Translations under genes and position numbers: made by a program
Source of the DNA: Prorocentrum cordatum
Lineage: Eukaryota; Sar; Dinophyceae; Prorocentrales; Prorocentraceae
Length of the DNA: 64,000 nucleotides
Reading direction: 5' to 3'
NCBI GenBank assembly: GCA_963575745.1
Contig: CAUYUJ010015726.1
Location: 1,422,031-1,486,030, forward strand
Notes under the pieces: generated by a model
The model's input: only the letters and a program-made list of their open reading frames with translations
Databases searched by the model: none
Told to the model about the DNA's origin: nothing
Shown here: positions 19,329 through 27,479 of the stretch, one piece after another
How positions within the stretch are numbered: position 1 is the first letter of the stretch
Layout of the letters: every line of letters begins with the position of its first letter

Positions 19329-22073
19329 ATGGCCGCGGGATGCGGCGGCGCGCTGACCAGCGCGGTCGACGAGGCGGCGGCGAGCGAGGACAGCCAGGCG
19401 ACGTTGCAGTTGGCAGGCGCCGCGGGCGCAAGCGTCCCCGAGGACGCCAAGCTGCTGGACATTCTCGCGGTGGATCTCGGTCTCGAGGGCGCGACGGGCG
19501 CGGGGGGCGGAACCGCGGAGGCGGAGGCGCCCGAGAAAAAGGAGGTGGCGGCTGAGGAAGGCGAGGAGGCGACCGAGGGGGACGGAGCCGCGGAGGCGGA
19601 GGCGTCCAAGGAAGAGGAGGTGGATGCTGAGGGAAGCGAGGATGCGGCCGAGCGGGGGCCGATGAGGAGGCCAGCCGCCGCCAGACGCAGGCGCAAGCCG
19701 AAGAAGGTCAGGGCGAAGTACGCAGGCCCGAAGGGCCCGCCGCCCAAGGCCACGGCCAAGGTGAACGCCAAGGCCGTGGCAAAGGAGAAGGCAATGGCAG
19801 TGGCCGCAGCCAAGAAGGCGCCGCCCAAGTTCGCCGACATCGCGAAGTGGATGCAGCCCACTTCGAGGGCGAAGGCGAGCGGTGGTGTGCCCACCCTGAG
19901 GCTCGGCGAGAGTGCGCCCTCGCCGAAGGACGGCGATGGGGCGCTGCAGGTGGGCAAGGCGAAGGCGAAGGCGAAGTCGAAGATGAAGGCGACGGTGCAA
20001 GAGTTGTCGTCGCCGCCGTCTCGTCCGCGAAGGTGCACCTCGGACACCGAGTCCCAGGCGTCGGCGGGCATGGGCGAGGAGCCGACGGCAGGCGCCTCGC
20101 CGAAGTTTCGAGTCGGATCGTTCGCGGCGCTCAGCTCGCCTGACAAGCGCGCAGCACCGCTCTCGCTCGACGCCGTCGAGAACGAGTTCCTCTGCGACAG
20201 GTGCGACCAGCCGTGCGACGTCATGAAGGCGTACCCAGTGCGGATGACGAAGAAGGGCCAGATCTACAGGTGCGCGTTGTGCAGCACGCGGGGGGTGCAA
20301 GCGAATCGGGCGCCCGAGTGGAAGGAGATGGCCGCGAAGCTGAAGGACTTCAGCATTGAGGAGAGGGTCGGGTTCTGGAAGAAGATCCGCGCCTGCAGCG
20401 GCCAATCAAGCGTCAAGGCCATGGCCCAGGCGACCTTGAAGGCGATCCACGAGAAAGGGACGCGGGCGGGCAAGCGAGGCGGCTACTACCCGCTGAGCTG
20501 GTACAAGAGGCAAGGCTTCCCGTGGAGAAGGATCAGGAAGACGTGCACGGACACGTTGAACCATGCCGTGATGGGGTTGTGCTACAAGGTGGACATCCAC
20601 GAGATCGAGAAGTGGGAGGCCAACATCGCGCGGCGTGAGAATGAGTATGGGGCATCGCGCGCCGCCGAGGCCGAAGACGGGCTCGAGGCTTCAGGCTCAG
20701 ACGACAAGGAGCCCTGCACCAGAAAGACGCCCGCATCCGCGCAAGCGGGGGCCGAGATCGCCGACGACAGCGCCGAGGAGGGCGATGAGGAGAGCGCCGA
20801 GGACCCCGACAGCACCGCTGATGTCGATGATGCCGGGGAGTCCGACAGCACCGAGGGCTCGGAGCAGTTGCAGAGTGGCAGCGGTGACTCGGACAGTTTT
20901 GGCCTCGAGACCTCGGGCGAGGACTCCATGGGGGACGGCGACGGGTCGCACGGCGGACAGCCGCCTCCAGTGACTCCTGGCGGATCGAACGATGAGAGCA
21001 GCGACGACGGCACGCCACCCCCCCAGAACAGAAAAATGCAGATCAAGGACAAGCCCAAGGGGGGCAAGAGCTCTAAGGACAAGGATAAGGAGAAGGAGAA
21101 GGAGAAGTCCAAGAGCAAGGCCGCCGATAAAGATAAGGACGCTGATAAGGACAAGGGAAAGTCCAAGACAAAGGACACCGATAAAGATAAGGACAAGCAT
21201 AAGGACAATGACAAGTCCAAGAGCAATGGCAAAGACAAGGCTAAGGATAAGGATAAAGACAAGGAAAAGGTCACGGCCAAGAGCAAGGGCGCCGATAAAG
21301 ATAAGGACGCTGGTGAGGGCAAGGATAAGGACAAGAGCAAGGGCAAAGATAAATATAAGGAGAATGATAAGGACAAGAGGGCGAACAATGACAAGTCCAA
21401 GAGCAATGGCCCTGATAAAGATAAGGGCAAGCATAAGGCCACGAAAAAAGACAAGGACAAAACCGACGACAAGGCCGACGGTAAGGACAAGAGCAAGGGC
21501 AATAAACATGATAAGGATAAGAGCAATGCCAAGGTCGATGGCAAGACCAAGGGCAAGAAGCGGGCGAACGAAGGGGCAGCCGAATCTTCGACAAAGAAGA
21601 TGAAGAAGCAGAAGCCACCGACCAGCTCCTCGCAGAGCGGCAGCGACATCGAATCGGGGAGCTCGTCGCCTGCGCACCCGCGCGTCGGCGAGACCGCCAA
21701 GGAGCGCGCGGCGCGCGAGAAGCAGGAGAGGAAAGAGCAGAGTAAGAAAGACAAGGAGGCGCAGCAGCAGAAGCTCCTGGCCACGCGTACCCTGAGCAGG
21801 ATTGTGGCGCCCATGTACAAGCTCGAGTCGGCGCTCAAGTGCGACGGGGTCGGGAAGATCCCCGAGGCTACGCTGGTTCACGCGAAAAAGCTCATGGACA
21901 CGCTGACCAAGATGAAGAAGGTCGCCCATAAAGTCAGCAGTGGCAAGGTCGCACCTTCGGAGTTCACTTGGTCCGCCCAGGATGTCAGCGACATGTCGAC
22001 GCAGGCGGCGGCGCAGAGCACTCTGGTGATGTCGATGGCCAAGGCGTACCTTGTGACTGCGAAGTCCTCGTGA
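19329..22073 (+). CDS. cargo gene 5: large Lys/Asp-repeat protein with zinc-binding centre
   Basis: 914 residues from the ATG at 19329, the largest intact cargo gene. The N-terminus is acidic (EKKEVAAEEGEEATEGDG) and then Lys-rich (RRRRKPKKVRAKYAGPKG). About residues 280-440 form the ordered core: a four-cysteine site (FLCDRCDQPCD and YRCALCSTRG), EWKEMAAKLKDFSIEERVGF, GGYYPLSWYKRQGFPWRRIR and NHAVMGLCYKVDIHEIEKWE. An acidic spacer leads to about 190 residues of KDKDKDKSK repeats, in which the DNA is an AAGGACAA-type minisatellite (21060-21560). The C-terminus is a coiled coil (REKQERKEQSKKDKEAQQ) and a helical end. The architecture suits a scaffold on nucleic acid. No known family is recognised. 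Confidence 0.6.
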   Translation: MAAGCGGALTSAVDEAAASEDSQATLQLAGAAGASVPEDAKLLDILAVDLGLEGATGAGGGTAEAEAPEKKEVAAEEGEEATEGDGAAEAEASKEEEVDAEGSEDAAERGPMRRPAAARRRRKPKKVRAKYAGPKGPPPKATAKVNAKAVAKEKAMAVAAAKKAPPKFADIAKWMQPTSRAKASGGVPTLRLGESAPSPKDGDGALQVGKAKAKAKSKMKATVQELSSPPSRPRRCTSDTESQASAGMGEEPTAGASPKFRVGSFAALSSPDKRAAPLSLDAVENEFLCDRCDQPCDVMKAYPVRMTKKGQIYRCALCSTRGVQANRAPEWKEMAAKLKDFSIEERVGFWKKIRACSGQSSVKAMAQATLKAIHEKGTRAGKRGGYYPLSWYKRQGFPWRRIRKTCTDTLNHAVMGLCYKVDIHEIEKWEANIARRENEYGASRAAEAEDGLEASGSDDKEPCTRKTPASAQAGAEIADDSAEEGDEESAEDPDSTADVDDAGESDSTEGSEQLQSGSGDSDSFGLETSGEDSMGDGDGSHGGQPPPVTPGGSNDESSDDGTPPPQNRKMQIKDKPKGGKSSKDKDKEKEKEKSKSKAADKDKDADKDKGKSKTKDTDKDKDKHKDNDKSKSNGKDKAKDKDKDKEKVTAKSKGADKDKDAGEGKDKDKSKGKDKYKENDKDKRANNDKSKSNGPDKDKGKHKATKKDKDKTDDKADGKDKSKGNKHDKDKSNAKVDGKTKGKKRANEGAAESSTKKMKKQKPPTSSSQSGSDIESGSSSPAHPRVGETAKERAAREKQERKEQSKKDKEAQQQKLLATRTLSRIVAPMYKLESALKCDGVGKIPEATLVHAKKLMDTLTKMKKVAHKVSSGKVAPSEFTWSAQDVSDMSTQAAAQSTLVMSMAKAYLVTAKSS

Positions 22074-22204
22074 GGGCCCGCCGCCATCAGCTACAGCGCT
22101 GGGACCAGCGTGCGGCCGTGCGGTAGCAGCAGGCTTTGACGCCGCTCGCCGCCCCGCTTTCGCGCCCCGCCCCGCAGCTGGTGGGTGGCGCACATGTGTA
22201 TAAA

Positions 22205-22402
22205 AAAAGCGATGGGGATCGCTGGGGTGAAGCGATGGCGATCGCTTGTGGAGAGGGGAGCGATGGGGATCGCTGGGGTGAAGCGATGACGATCGCTTAG
22301 GGAGAGGGGAGCGATGGGGATCGCTGGGGCGAAGCGATGGCGATCGCTTAGGGAGAGGGGAGCGATGGGGATCGCTGGGGTGAAGCGAGGGCGATCGCTC
22401 GG
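22205..22402. repeat. AGCGAT-N4-ATCGCT dyad cluster 6, regular tandem array
   Basis: Four near-identical units of about 51 bases, each holding one GGGG-spacer and one GGCG/GACG-spacer dyad (22208 through 22385). This is the most regular cluster and leads directly into the 5' region of the transposase gene. Confidence 0.9.
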
Positions 22403-22441
22403 GCGGGCGTTGGCGAGGATGGGCTCGCGATGGGGGCTAGT

Positions 22442-22462
22442 TGCTCAGCCGTTTCGGCTCGA
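22442..22462 (+). promoter_or_regulatory. spliced-leader-like dyad before the transposase gene
   Basis: TGCTCAGCCGTTTCGGCTCGA keeps AGCC-x-TTT-x-GGCTC of the leader core and lies 43 bases before the ATG at 22505. The whole block 22391-22503 is repeated before gene 8 at 26152-26264 with roughly one mismatch in ten by eye. Confidence 0.48.
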
Positions 22463-22504
22463 CTCGCGAGTGACGCGCGTCGCTCGTGGCCAAGCGGCGG
22501 CGCG

Positions 22505-24541
22505 ATGCCCAAGCGGCGGCGCGATGGCCCCGAAGCGGGGTCGGGCATCCGATGTCCGCGACCTCAGGCGGCCAAGCGGCGTCGGCTATCCGATGCCATC
22601 GCTACGCATGGCGTATCTGGCAAGGCCCTCGTTCGCATCGCCAAGAAGCTCGCGAAGCCTGGCCATGCGCAAGAGCTGACGGCTTACGCGGTCCAATCCA
22701 CCATTGAGGGCGTATTCGACGACGTCGGGGCGACAATCGAATTGCCCATGCAAGATAACGAGCCGCCCTTCGCTTGGAAGCTCGCCAGAATCGACAAGCT
22801 CCTGCGGTATGTTTGCAAGGCCAGCCCCGTGTAAAGTGAGCTTCTCGCGGTGGTCGCGAACCGCGTCCGCGGCGCGCCGCTCTCGCTGGTGCTGTACATG
22901 GACGAGGTGACACCAGGCGACGCGCTGGCCCTGAGGCACGATCGGAAGTTCTGGATGATCTTCTTCACGTTCCTGGAGTTCGGGGCTGACATGCTATGGA
23001 GGGAAGAGCTGTGGCTACCGCTGGGGTGTCTGCGAACGAAAGCGAGCAATCGCGTGGACGGCGGCATCTCCTGTGCCACTCGACTCCTCATCAGGGAGAT
23101 GTTCTTCGGATCCTCCAGGCTCGCGGGAGCTGGCGCGCACGTGGAGCTGGCCAACGGCACTCCGATGCTGGTGCGGGCGCGCCTCTCCAATCTTCTCGCA
23201 GACATGGATGCGTTCAAAGGCATTCTGCGTTTGCGGGGTGCCAACGGCTGGAGGCCTTGCTTGCGATGCAAGAACGTGATCTTGAAGGGCGGTTCCGTCG
23301 ACGGCGACGGCGGCTACTTCGTCGACACCTGTTGTCACGAGCACGCGCGCTTCGATCGTCATTCAGACGCCGACGTGTGGAAACTGTGGGACGACCTCGC
23401 CGCAGCGGCGGCGACCGCGGGACAGCCTGGCCACATGACGAAGGGCAACTTCCAGAAGCTCGACAAAGCCAGCGGCTTCAACTACCATCCCAATGGCTTG
23501 CTGGAGGATAAGGAATTGCGGGCGATAATGAAGCCGTCCGCCATGACGTATGACAGCATGCACAACCTATGGAGCAATGGCACCGTCGGCTGGGAGGTGT
23601 TCGCGTTTGTGAAGGCGTGCCGGAGAAAAGCTGGCATCGGATGGCCCGAGCTTCACGCGTTCACGCGGCGCTGGCAGTTCCCGAGGTCGCACGGCAGAAC
23701 GGCAAAACATATGTTCACGCCTGGGCACGAGACCGCGTGCAAGAAATCATTCAAAGCAGGCGCCAGCGAGCTGATCTCGACCTTCTTCGTCCTTTTGGCG
23801 TTCGCCGAGGAGCGCGCCGTCCGCATCGGGTCGCTCGGGCGCGAAATAGCGTCCCTTCGGGCGTGCGGCCTGCTGGCGGACGCGTTCCTGAAGGTCAAGC
23901 GCGGGCGTGCCCCCCCTCGCAGTGACTTCATTGCAGCGGCTGAAGTCCATCTCAACTTGCACAAGCAGGCGTACGGCACCAAATACGTGAAGCCCAAACA
24001 CCACTACGTGTTTCACAACGCGGAGCAGGAGCCGAAAGAGCTCGACTGCTTCGTGACGGAGCGCCACAATAAGGTGGCAAAGGCGGTGGCCGAACCAGTG
24101 GAGAACACCGCGCGCATGGAGGCCACGACGCTCGCGGGCTGCGTATTGCAGCAAGTGCGGCAACTCGAGAAGATGGGGCCGACGGGCAACTCGCTGGTGG
24201 GAGCGCGTGCCGAATCTGACGGGTTGCGCTCCGTAGTCGGGGCCGCCGACGTCTCCGTGGCCAGGGGGCTGCGCTGGGAAGGGAACGCCTACAACGTGGG
24301 CCAGGTGGTTCGCTCGCGCGGCGGCGAGGTGTTTATCATCGACGCGTGCGCGGAGATTTCTGGCGAACTGCACATCGTCGCCCGCGGGATCGAGATCTCA
24401 ACGGGCGCGTGCGGCCTCAGCACTGGCAGCGTGGTGAACGAGCTCCTCGTCATCAAGATGTCCGACGCTGACCTGGATGGCGCTGTCTGGGCGTGGCGCG
24501 TGAAGAGCAACGGTGACTATGTCATCGCGCACGCGCGCTGA
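22505..24541 (+). pseudogene. CACTA/TNP2-like DDE transposase with one in-frame stop
   Basis: One frame of 678 codons from the ATG at 22505, broken only by TAA at 22832-22834; the reading continues in the same frame. The N-terminal 110 residues are basic then helical (PKRRRDGP, KALVRIAKKLAKPGHAQEL). The rest shows a TNP2 layout: Asp133 in LYMDEVTPGD, a MDAFKGILRLRG segment with CLRCKN, Asp350 in YDSMHNL (compare the DxMH of TNP2), a conserved KPKHHYVFHN, and Glu519 in FVTERHNK. These are the probable D-D-E residues of the CACTA/CMC superfamily. It would cut and join the element ends. The stop fits a CAA to TAA change; readthrough cannot be excluded. A KDZ-type transposase is the main alternative. 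Confidence 0.65.
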
Positions 24542-24584
24542 GAAACATATGGAAACATGCGCCGCGCCGCGGTGTGTGTGTGTG

Positions 24585-24850
24585 TGGGGAGCGATGTCGA
24601 TCGCTGGGTGAGGTGAAGCGATGCCGATCGCTTGGGTGAGGAGATGAGAGGAGGAGGATGAGGATGAGGAGGAGGAGGAGGGGGAGGGAGAAAACGATGC
24701 CGATCGCTGGAAGGAGGGGGGGACGGAAAAGACAATCGAGCGATGCCGATCGCTGGGTGAGGTGAAGCGACGTCGATCGCTTGAAGGAGGAAGAGGAGGA
24801 GGAGGAGGTGGCGGAGGAGGGAGGATAGCGATATCGATCGCTGGAAGATG
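24585..24850. repeat. AGCGAT-N4-ATCGCT dyad cluster 7
   Basis: Six dyads (about 24591, 24617, 24694, 24741, 24767, 24827) in GGA-rich DNA between the transposase and cargo gene 7. No gene is visible. Confidence 0.9.
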
Positions 24851-24950
24851 GGCGGGGGGTGGGAGGAGGAAAATAAGATCACTGCGCGCAGCGCGCAACC
24901 GTTCAGCTTTGGCGCGCTGCTGCCCCTTGGGCTCGCGCGGGGCAGGCGCG

Positions 24951-25209
24951 ATGCTGCCCCTGGCGGCCGCGCGCAAGCGCGCCTCGAGCTGGCCGAAGGC
25001 GGCCGCGCACGACGACGAGACGACGACGACGATGCGACGACGGCGACGAAGACGGCGACGAATGATGCGAGCTTGCCCGAGCGGCTGCTCGGGGAGGTGG
25101 AGCAGCTGCGCGGGGAGGTCGAGCAGCTGCGCGCGGCGAACGCCCAGCTGCGGGCGGAGAAGGAGGGGGCGGATAAGACGACGACGACGACGACGAGACG
25201 ACGACGAGA

Positions 25210-25261
<52 letters not shown>

Positions 25262-25665
25262 GGCGGCGACGACGACGGCGGCGGCGGCGGCGACGACGAC
25301 GACGACGACCCCCCCAGGTGGCGCGGCACTTGGCCCTCCAGATCGACATGCGCGACGTCGAGCTGGATCGGGCCGCCGAGCTGCTGAGCGTCGCGCGCCG
25401 CCGCGCCGCGGTGCATGCGGCGGCGCTGGCGCAGCTCAAGCAGGACGCGATGACGATCATCCGCCTGCAGAGGCTGTACGACGCCCCCGAGGCGGAGGCG
25501 GCCATGGCGTCGGCGGTGGTCATGGCCGACGCCCTGACGAAGCCGCCTCCGCCGCCGTGGTCCCCCCGTGAGGAGGGGCTCGCGGGCGGCGACGGGCGCC
25601 CAGGGTCGTCCGCGGACGCCCTGACTGAGCCGCCCCCGCCGCCGCGGCCTGCGCCCCCGCAGTGA
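24951..25665 (+). pseudogene. cargo gene 7: coiled-coil protein, frame broken by GAC repeats
   Basis: An ATG at 24951 opens a short frame with HDDETTTT. A second frame carries a coil (LLGEVEQLRGEVEQLRAA, NAQLRAEKEG), and a third, after a (GAC)n run at 25190-25312, carries an ordered C-terminus (LALQIDMRDVELDRAAELL, ALAQLKQDAMTIIRLQRLYD) ending at 25665. The DDETTTT and LRAEN parts match cargo gene 1. Triplet-repeat slippage by non-multiples of three probably broke the frame; a low-complexity functional reading is less likely. A leader-like CAACCGTTCAGCTTTGG lies at 24896-24912. Confidence 0.45.
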
Positions 25666-25699
25666 GGCGGCGCGAGGCTGCGCGCGCCAACAAGAAGCT

Positions 25700-26165
25700 T
25701 GGGGGGGGATATCGATGTCGATCGCTTGGGGGAGGTAGCGATGGCGATCGCTTGGAGGAGGAGGAGGAGGAGGAGGAGGAGGAGGAGCAGGAGGAGCAGG
25801 AGGAGCAGGAGCAGGAGGATGAGGAGGAGCAGGATCTGCATGGGCAGCCAGGGGGCTGCGGAGGGAGGAGGAGGAGTAGCGATGCCGATCGCGATGTGCA
25901 TGGGCAGCCAGTGGGGCCGCGGGATTTGCATAGGCAGCCAGGGGGGCTCGCGATCTCGATCGCCGCGAGGAGGAGGAGGAGGAGGATGAGGAGCAAGAGA
26001 GCGATGCCGATCGCTGGGGGAGGCGAAGCGATGTCGATCGCTTGGAAGGGGGAGGAGGCAGGAGAAGGAGGAAGAGGAGGATGACGATGATGAGGAGGAG
26101 GAGAGCGATGTCGATCGCTCGGGCGCGGGTGGGAATATGGGTGGAGCGATGGCGATCGCTCGGGC
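25700..26165. repeat. AGCGAT-N4-ATCGCT dyad cluster 8
   Basis: Seven dyads (about 25709, 25737, 25885, 26000, 26028, 26106, 26145) with GGA/GCA runs and three copies of a GGCAGCCAG-type phrase (25848, 25905, 25935). It precedes cargo gene 8. The long Pro/Ser frames on the minus strand here are composition artefacts. Confidence 0.88.
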
Positions 26166-26200
26166 GGGCGTTGGCGACGATGGGCTCGCGATGACGGCGA

Positions 26201-26220
26201 TTGCTCAGCCGTTTCGGCTC
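26201..26220 (+). promoter_or_regulatory. spliced-leader-like dyad before cargo gene 8
   Basis: TTGCTCAGCCGTTTCGGCTC, identical to the dyad before the transposase gene and set in the same 110-base context. It lies 71 bases before the ATG at 26291. Confidence 0.48.
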
Positions 26221-26290
26221 GCCTCGCGAGTGACGCACGGGGCGCTCGCGGCCAAGCGACGGCGCGCGCGCGCGCAGGAGGGGGCGCGTC

Positions 26291-26762
26291 ATGGACGATC
26301 TCCCCTCGGAACCGCTGCCACCTGGGCTGGTCGGCGCGAAGCCGTCCAGTGTCCCGCTGCCGCGAGGCGGCCCGTGGCCGAATATGGCCAACGCGAAGTT
26401 CTTCAAGATGCCGTCGCCCGCCGCTTTCGTTGCGGCCACCTCCAAGGACGCGGCGCCGCCGCCGCCACCCAAGCGGCCGCGCCTCGAGGTTGCAGCCGTC
26501 GGCCGAGAGGGAGCAGGCAATGGAGGTCCAGCGTTCGTGGGAGTTCGAAAGCGCCACCGTGCGCCCTCCCACCGAGGATGAGCTGGTGGAGCTGCTCGCG
26601 TCCCTGGGCGGGGATGGGTGGAACGACTCCAGCGTCCTCAGGCGGCTCCAACAGCAGGCCGAGCTGCAGGCGTTGAGCGAGGCGGAGGCGATCTGCTTGA
26701 CCGCCTTCCGCGACGGGCAGGGCGGCGAGGCGGCCCCTGAGGGTGAGCCCCCTGCGCGGTGA
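26291..26762 (+). pseudogene. cargo gene 8: small Pro-rich protein, one frameshift
   Basis: The ATG at 26291 opens a frame with a plausible N-terminus (DDLPSEPLPPGLVGAKPS, NAKFFKMPSPAAFVAAT, PPPPKRPRLEV with a nuclear-localisation-like KRPR). Near 26505-26520 the coding character switches frame; the new frame has MEVQRSWEFESATVRPP, EDELVELLASLGGDGW and RRLQQQAELQALSEAEAI and ends at 26762. The helical C-terminus starts with its own ATG at 26520, so two short proteins are possible, but one gene with a single-base shift fits best. No family is recognised. Confidence 0.5.
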
Positions 26763-26914
26763 GGAGGCCGCGCGTGCACTGAGGACGCGGCCGCGCGCGG
26801 TGAGGAGGCCGCGCGCCCCGCCGCGCTCATCGCTCTCCTCCCCCCCTCCCCCCCCTCACAGCGATCGACATCGCTCCTCCTCCTCCTCCTCCCAAGCGAT
26901 CGCGATCGCTTCAT

Positions 26915-27092
26915 TTCCCTAAGTAACTTATAAGTATCTTATAGTGTTAGCTTAAGTAACTTAAGAACATCAACTTAAGTTACTTATAAGTATCTTAGTA
27001 AGTACCCATAAGTAGCTCATGTAAGTAGCTATGTTACTTGCGATACTTATACATAGGGTGCAACTAGCGTAAGAGCCACCATTCTCGAAGTG
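26915..27092. repeat. right terminal inverted repeat and subterminal repeats
   Basis: AAGTAACTTATAAGTATCTTA words (26918-27050) lead into the terminal 45 bases, which complement 10768-10815. The end reads CCATTCTCGAAGTG, that is CACTTCGAG inward, the CACT-type terminus of CACTA elements. GGC follows at 27093. Confidence 0.8.
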
Positions 27093-27305
27093 GGCTATTG
27101 GGCACCCCCGGGCACCCGGGCACCCCCGGGCACCCGGGCACCCCCGGGCCCCCGGGCACCCGGGCACCCGGGCCCGGCCACCGAAATCGGCCACCCGGGC
27201 ACCCCTGGGCACCCGGGCACCCGGCCCCGGCCACCGAAATCGGCCGCTCACCTCACCACAGCATTATATCCGCTAGGACCCCTACAGAAGCAAGCTCTGA
27301 TTGGG

Positions 27306-27354
<49 letters not shown>

Positions 27355-27420
27355 TATATGTGCATATAGATGTGTTTTATGTGTGTATGTGTGTGCTTGC
27401 ACCCCCTCTGCTCTCCTTGA
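27093..27420. repeat. CACCCGGG satellite, right part, and TA run
   Basis: Opens with GGGCTATT, then CACCCCCGGG/CACCCGGG units, CCACCGAAATCGGCC twice, and GCTAGGACCCCTACAGAAGC (27272), all shared with the left satellite (9645-10764). A pure TA tract at 27307-27360 and TGTGTA words follow. No gene is visible. Confidence 0.85.
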
Positions 27421-27479
27421 GCTACAGCTGCCCTGCCTGGCCACACAATTTTTCGGAGACGGCGGCGTTCTGAGTCTGC

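Larger units (their letters stand above)
10768..27092 (+). mobile_element. 16.3-kb CACTA-like DNA transposon with cargo genes
   Basis: The right end reads (inward) CACTTCGAGAATGG and the left end TACTGCTTCGAGAATGG; the homology continues about 40 bases and then into subterminal AAGTA/CTTATAAG repeats on both sides. GGC flanks both ends (10765-10767 and 27093-27095), matching the 3-bp duplication of CACTA elements, and the outside DNA is satellite whose two sides rejoin sensibly. Inside are a TNP2-like transposase (22505-24541), about seven other genes, dispersed AGCGAT-N4-ATCGCT dyads and a central 330-bp inverted repeat. The flanking satellite contains GGC often, so the duplication alone is weak. 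The transposase has one in-frame stop, so the copy may be immobile or trans-dependent. Confidence 0.75.

Noticed and set aside
24517-26520. 667-codon Pro/Ser-rich minus-strand ORF
   Set aside because: Runs antisense through dyads, GAC repeats and the cargo genes 7 and 8; peptide pattern follows the repeats (SDRHR).
11381-26915. Cyanobacterial origin suggested by HIP1-like GCGATCGC
   Set aside because: The motif is part of a longer dyad limited to the intergenic DNA of one eukaryotic-type transposon; genes lack bacterial features such as ribosome binding sites or recognisable cyanobacterial proteins.
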